DNA of 7,015 nucleotides, from positions 1 through 7,015 of the forward strand of contig JAKANG010000070.1 of assembly GCA_021812505.1 (NCBI GenBank). The letters are read 5' to 3'. Within the stretch, counting starts at the first letter, position 1; each line of letters starts with the position of its first letter. A program made the translations under genes and the position numbers. This document shows positions 6,134 through 7,015 of this stretch, one piece after another. Source of the DNA: Pseudomonadota bacterium. Its GTDB lineage: Bacteria > Pseudomonadota > Alphaproteobacteria > Rhizobiales > Beijerinckiaceae. The notes beneath the pieces are model-generated. The model made no database searches, was not told the DNA's origin, and was given only the letters and a program-made list of their open reading frames with translations.

Positions 6134-6319
6134 TGTGCTGCCCCGCATATTGCACCAAATTAAAAAAAATAACGCGTCAATGGGCTTGTCGGCGTTGACG
6201 AGCGTCAACTTTTATCGCCCCGGCTTCGCCCGTGCTCGCAAGTTTGATCTGAAGCATCGCGGGGCTGCAATGGCTGATCGAAACTTGATTATCATTTTTC
6301 ACGTGAACGGAGGCGCCTA
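6134..6319. other. Divergent intergenic region between the HhH gene and the DUF2267 gene
   Basis: This 186-base gap holds an A/T-rich block (6158-6172, with eight consecutive A on the plus strand), the palindrome listed separately, and a second AT-rich stretch around 6275-6300 ahead of the DUF2267 ribosome binding site. Minus-strand TTGACG at 6180-6175 resembles a -35 box, but no good -10 lies at 16-18 bases; the AT-rich run may compensate. No clear plus-strand promoter was found. I could not match the EcfG general-stress pattern (GGAAC...CGTT) here. No small gene is visible. Confidence 0.45.
6194..6209. promoter_or_regulatory. Palindrome GTTGACG-AG-CGTCAAC, possible operator
   Basis: Two perfect 7-base arms are separated by two bases. 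A further near-copy of the right arm, CGTCAAT, occurs at 6175-6181, 28 bases from the matching arm. Its place between two divergent genes, next to a -35-like TTGACG of the minus strand, fits a dimeric repressor or activator site. The regulator is unknown and is not in the window. Confidence 0.4.
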
Positions 6320-6742
6320 ATGAAACCGAGGGACGTGAAAGAACTCGACCTGGCGGTCGGCGAAGCGCGGGCCTGGGTTGACGATCTGGCGCGAAGGCTC
6401 GGCTGGCGCGAGCACAGCAAAGCTTACGCCGCCTTGATCGGCGGACTGCACGCCTTGCGCGACGCCCTGCCGCGGGACGAAGTCGCTTTTCTCGGCGCGC
6501 AGCTGCCGCCGCTGCTGCGCGGGCTCTATTACGAGGGCTGGCATGCCGGCGCGCGGCCAGCGCACAGTGTCGCGGCGATCTGCGAACGCGTCCACGAGGC
6601 CGTCGGCCGAAACCCCGGAATCGACGCCGAACAGGCGGCCCGGGCCGTGTTCGCACTTCTCGCGGCGCGCCTGCCCGCGAGCGAGGTCGAGGACCTGATC
6701 GCCCGAACGCCGAAATCGATCCACCCGTTATGGCCGTCCTGA
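6320..6742 (+). CDS. DUF2267 family protein
   Basis: This 140-residue cytoplasmic protein shows the hallmark DUF2267 pattern: LRDALPRDEVAFLGAQLPPLL followed by RGLYYEGW (46-74), then a second helical unit with AVFALLAARLPASEVEDL (109-126) and a PxxIHPLWP ending. The fold is all-helical and small; the molecular function is not known. The start is clear, with GGAGG at 6309-6313, 6 bases before the ATG. There is no signal peptide or membrane segment. DUF2267 genes are, as I recall, often found beside stress genes such as Hsp20, BON-domain and universal-stress proteins in proteobacteria, which fits the repair and proteolysis genes nearby. The CapA-family gene begins 48 bases downstream on the same strand, so the two may be co-transcribed. 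The family call is good; the role is open. Confidence 0.88.
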   Translation: MKPRDVKELDLAVGEARAWVDDLARRLGWREHSKAYAALIGGLHALRDALPRDEVAFLGAQLPPLLRGLYYEGWHAGARPAHSVAAICERVHEAVGRNPGIDAEQAARAVFALLAARLPASEVEDLIARTPKSIHPLWPS

Positions 6743-6790
6743 ACAGCGGCTTGAACGCTGCAGGCGCCGCGCTTCTGGAAGACGCCGAGG

Positions 6791-7015
6791 ATGAAGATAT
6801 TTCTGTGCGGCGACGTCATGACCGGGCGGGGGATCGATCAGATCCTCCCCGAGCCCTGCGGCCCCCTTCTGCACGAAACCTACATGCGATCCGCCCTCGG
6901 TTATGTGCAACTGGCGGAACAGGCTAATGGACCCATCCCGCGCCCAGTGAATTTCGATTACATCTGGGGCGCGGCGCTCGACGAATGGGAGCGGCAGCGG
7001 CCGCACGCGCGCGTC
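6791..7015 (+). CDS. CapA-family (PGA_cap metallophosphatase-like) protein, N-terminal part
   Basis: Seventy-five codons are open from the ATG at 6791 to the right edge, so the gene is cut by the window. The N-terminus MKIFLCGDVMTGRGID matches the GDVMxGR motif of CapA-type proteins, whose calcineurin-like metallophosphatase fold places Asp8 at the metal site; the stretch EQANGPIPRPVNFDYIWG (44-61) is typical of one proteobacterial subgroup. CapA was named for poly-gamma-glutamate capsule synthesis, but cytoplasmic relatives such as this one, with no signal peptide or membrane anchor visible, have no established substrate. No capB, capC or capE is seen. A GGAAG lies 9 bases upstream of the start. 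It probably forms a transcription unit with the DUF2267 gene. The family is confident; a capsule role is not supported. Confidence 0.85.
   Translation, partial: MKIFLCGDVMTGRGIDQILPEPCGPLLHETYMRSALGYVQLAEQANGPIPRPVNFDYIWGAALDEWERQRPHARV

Noticed and set aside
5504..6163. 219-codon plus-strand open frame
   Set aside because: It mirrors the HhH gene. The minus-strand reading shows the HhH motif and an ATGA junction with archease, so the plus-strand reading is the shadow.
6134..6208. TTG start for the HhH gene at 6208
   Set aside because: The codon is part of the GTTGACG palindrome, the added residues are not typical of the fold, and the stretch looks like promoter DNA.
6194..6213. Plus-strand terminator (palindrome followed by TTTT)
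   Set aside because: No plus-strand gene ends upstream, the T-run is only four bases and the loop would be very small; an operator is more likely.
1..7015. CRISPR array, tRNA, rRNA, insertion sequence or phage attachment site
   Set aside because: No regularly spaced direct repeats, cloverleaf-like pattern, transposase or integrase motif was seen on either strand.

Overview
The window comes from a GC-rich bacterial chromosome or large plasmid. The protein sequences and an intergenic palindromic element point to an alphaproteobacterium, probably in the Hyphomicrobiales (a methylotroph or methanotroph-like lineage is possible). That assignment rests on pattern recognition, not on a search. No insertion sequence, CRISPR array, rRNA, tRNA or phage gene is visible.

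Layout from left to right. On the minus strand, 1-664 holds the first 221 residues of a Lon-like AAA protease whose P-loop position looks degenerate; its C-terminus lies beyond the left edge. A 291-base divergent gap (665-955) separates it from a plus-strand class-V PLP enzyme, a SufS-type cysteine desulfurase (956-2194). A composite palindromic element (2191-2293) supplies the stop codon of that gene, and a further hairpin follows. Next comes an intact alanine dehydrogenase (2406-3524, plus). Converging on it is a minus-strand run of three genes, in transcription order: an HhH-GPD (endonuclease III-like) protein (about 6133-5456), an archease (5459-5016) and an RtcB RNA ligase (about 5004-3574). 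The first two overlap by the four bases ATGA, and the archease stop touches an rtcB start, so the three look translationally coupled. After a 186-base divergent gap, a DUF2267 protein (6320-6742) and the first 75 residues of a CapA-family protein (6791 to the right edge) run on the plus strand.

Two functional themes appear. The cysteine desulfurase releases alanine and the alanine dehydrogenase consumes it, so the pair could form a cysteine-to-pyruvate, ammonia and sulfur relay. The HhH/archease/RtcB set looks like a nucleic-acid repair operon: archease activates RtcB, which seals 2',3'-cyclic-phosphate or 3'-phosphate RNA ends to 5'-OH ends, and the HhH protein has a DNA-glycosylase-like fold. 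With the Lon-like protease, DUF2267 and CapA genes at either side, the whole may be part of a stress-survival neighbourhood; this is inference.

The most striking structure is a 15-bp perfect inverted repeat (5469-5483 / 5486-5500) at the 3' end of the HhH gene. In the mRNA it buries the AGGAGG that precedes the archease start, which suggests that archease and RtcB synthesis depends on translation of the HhH gene.
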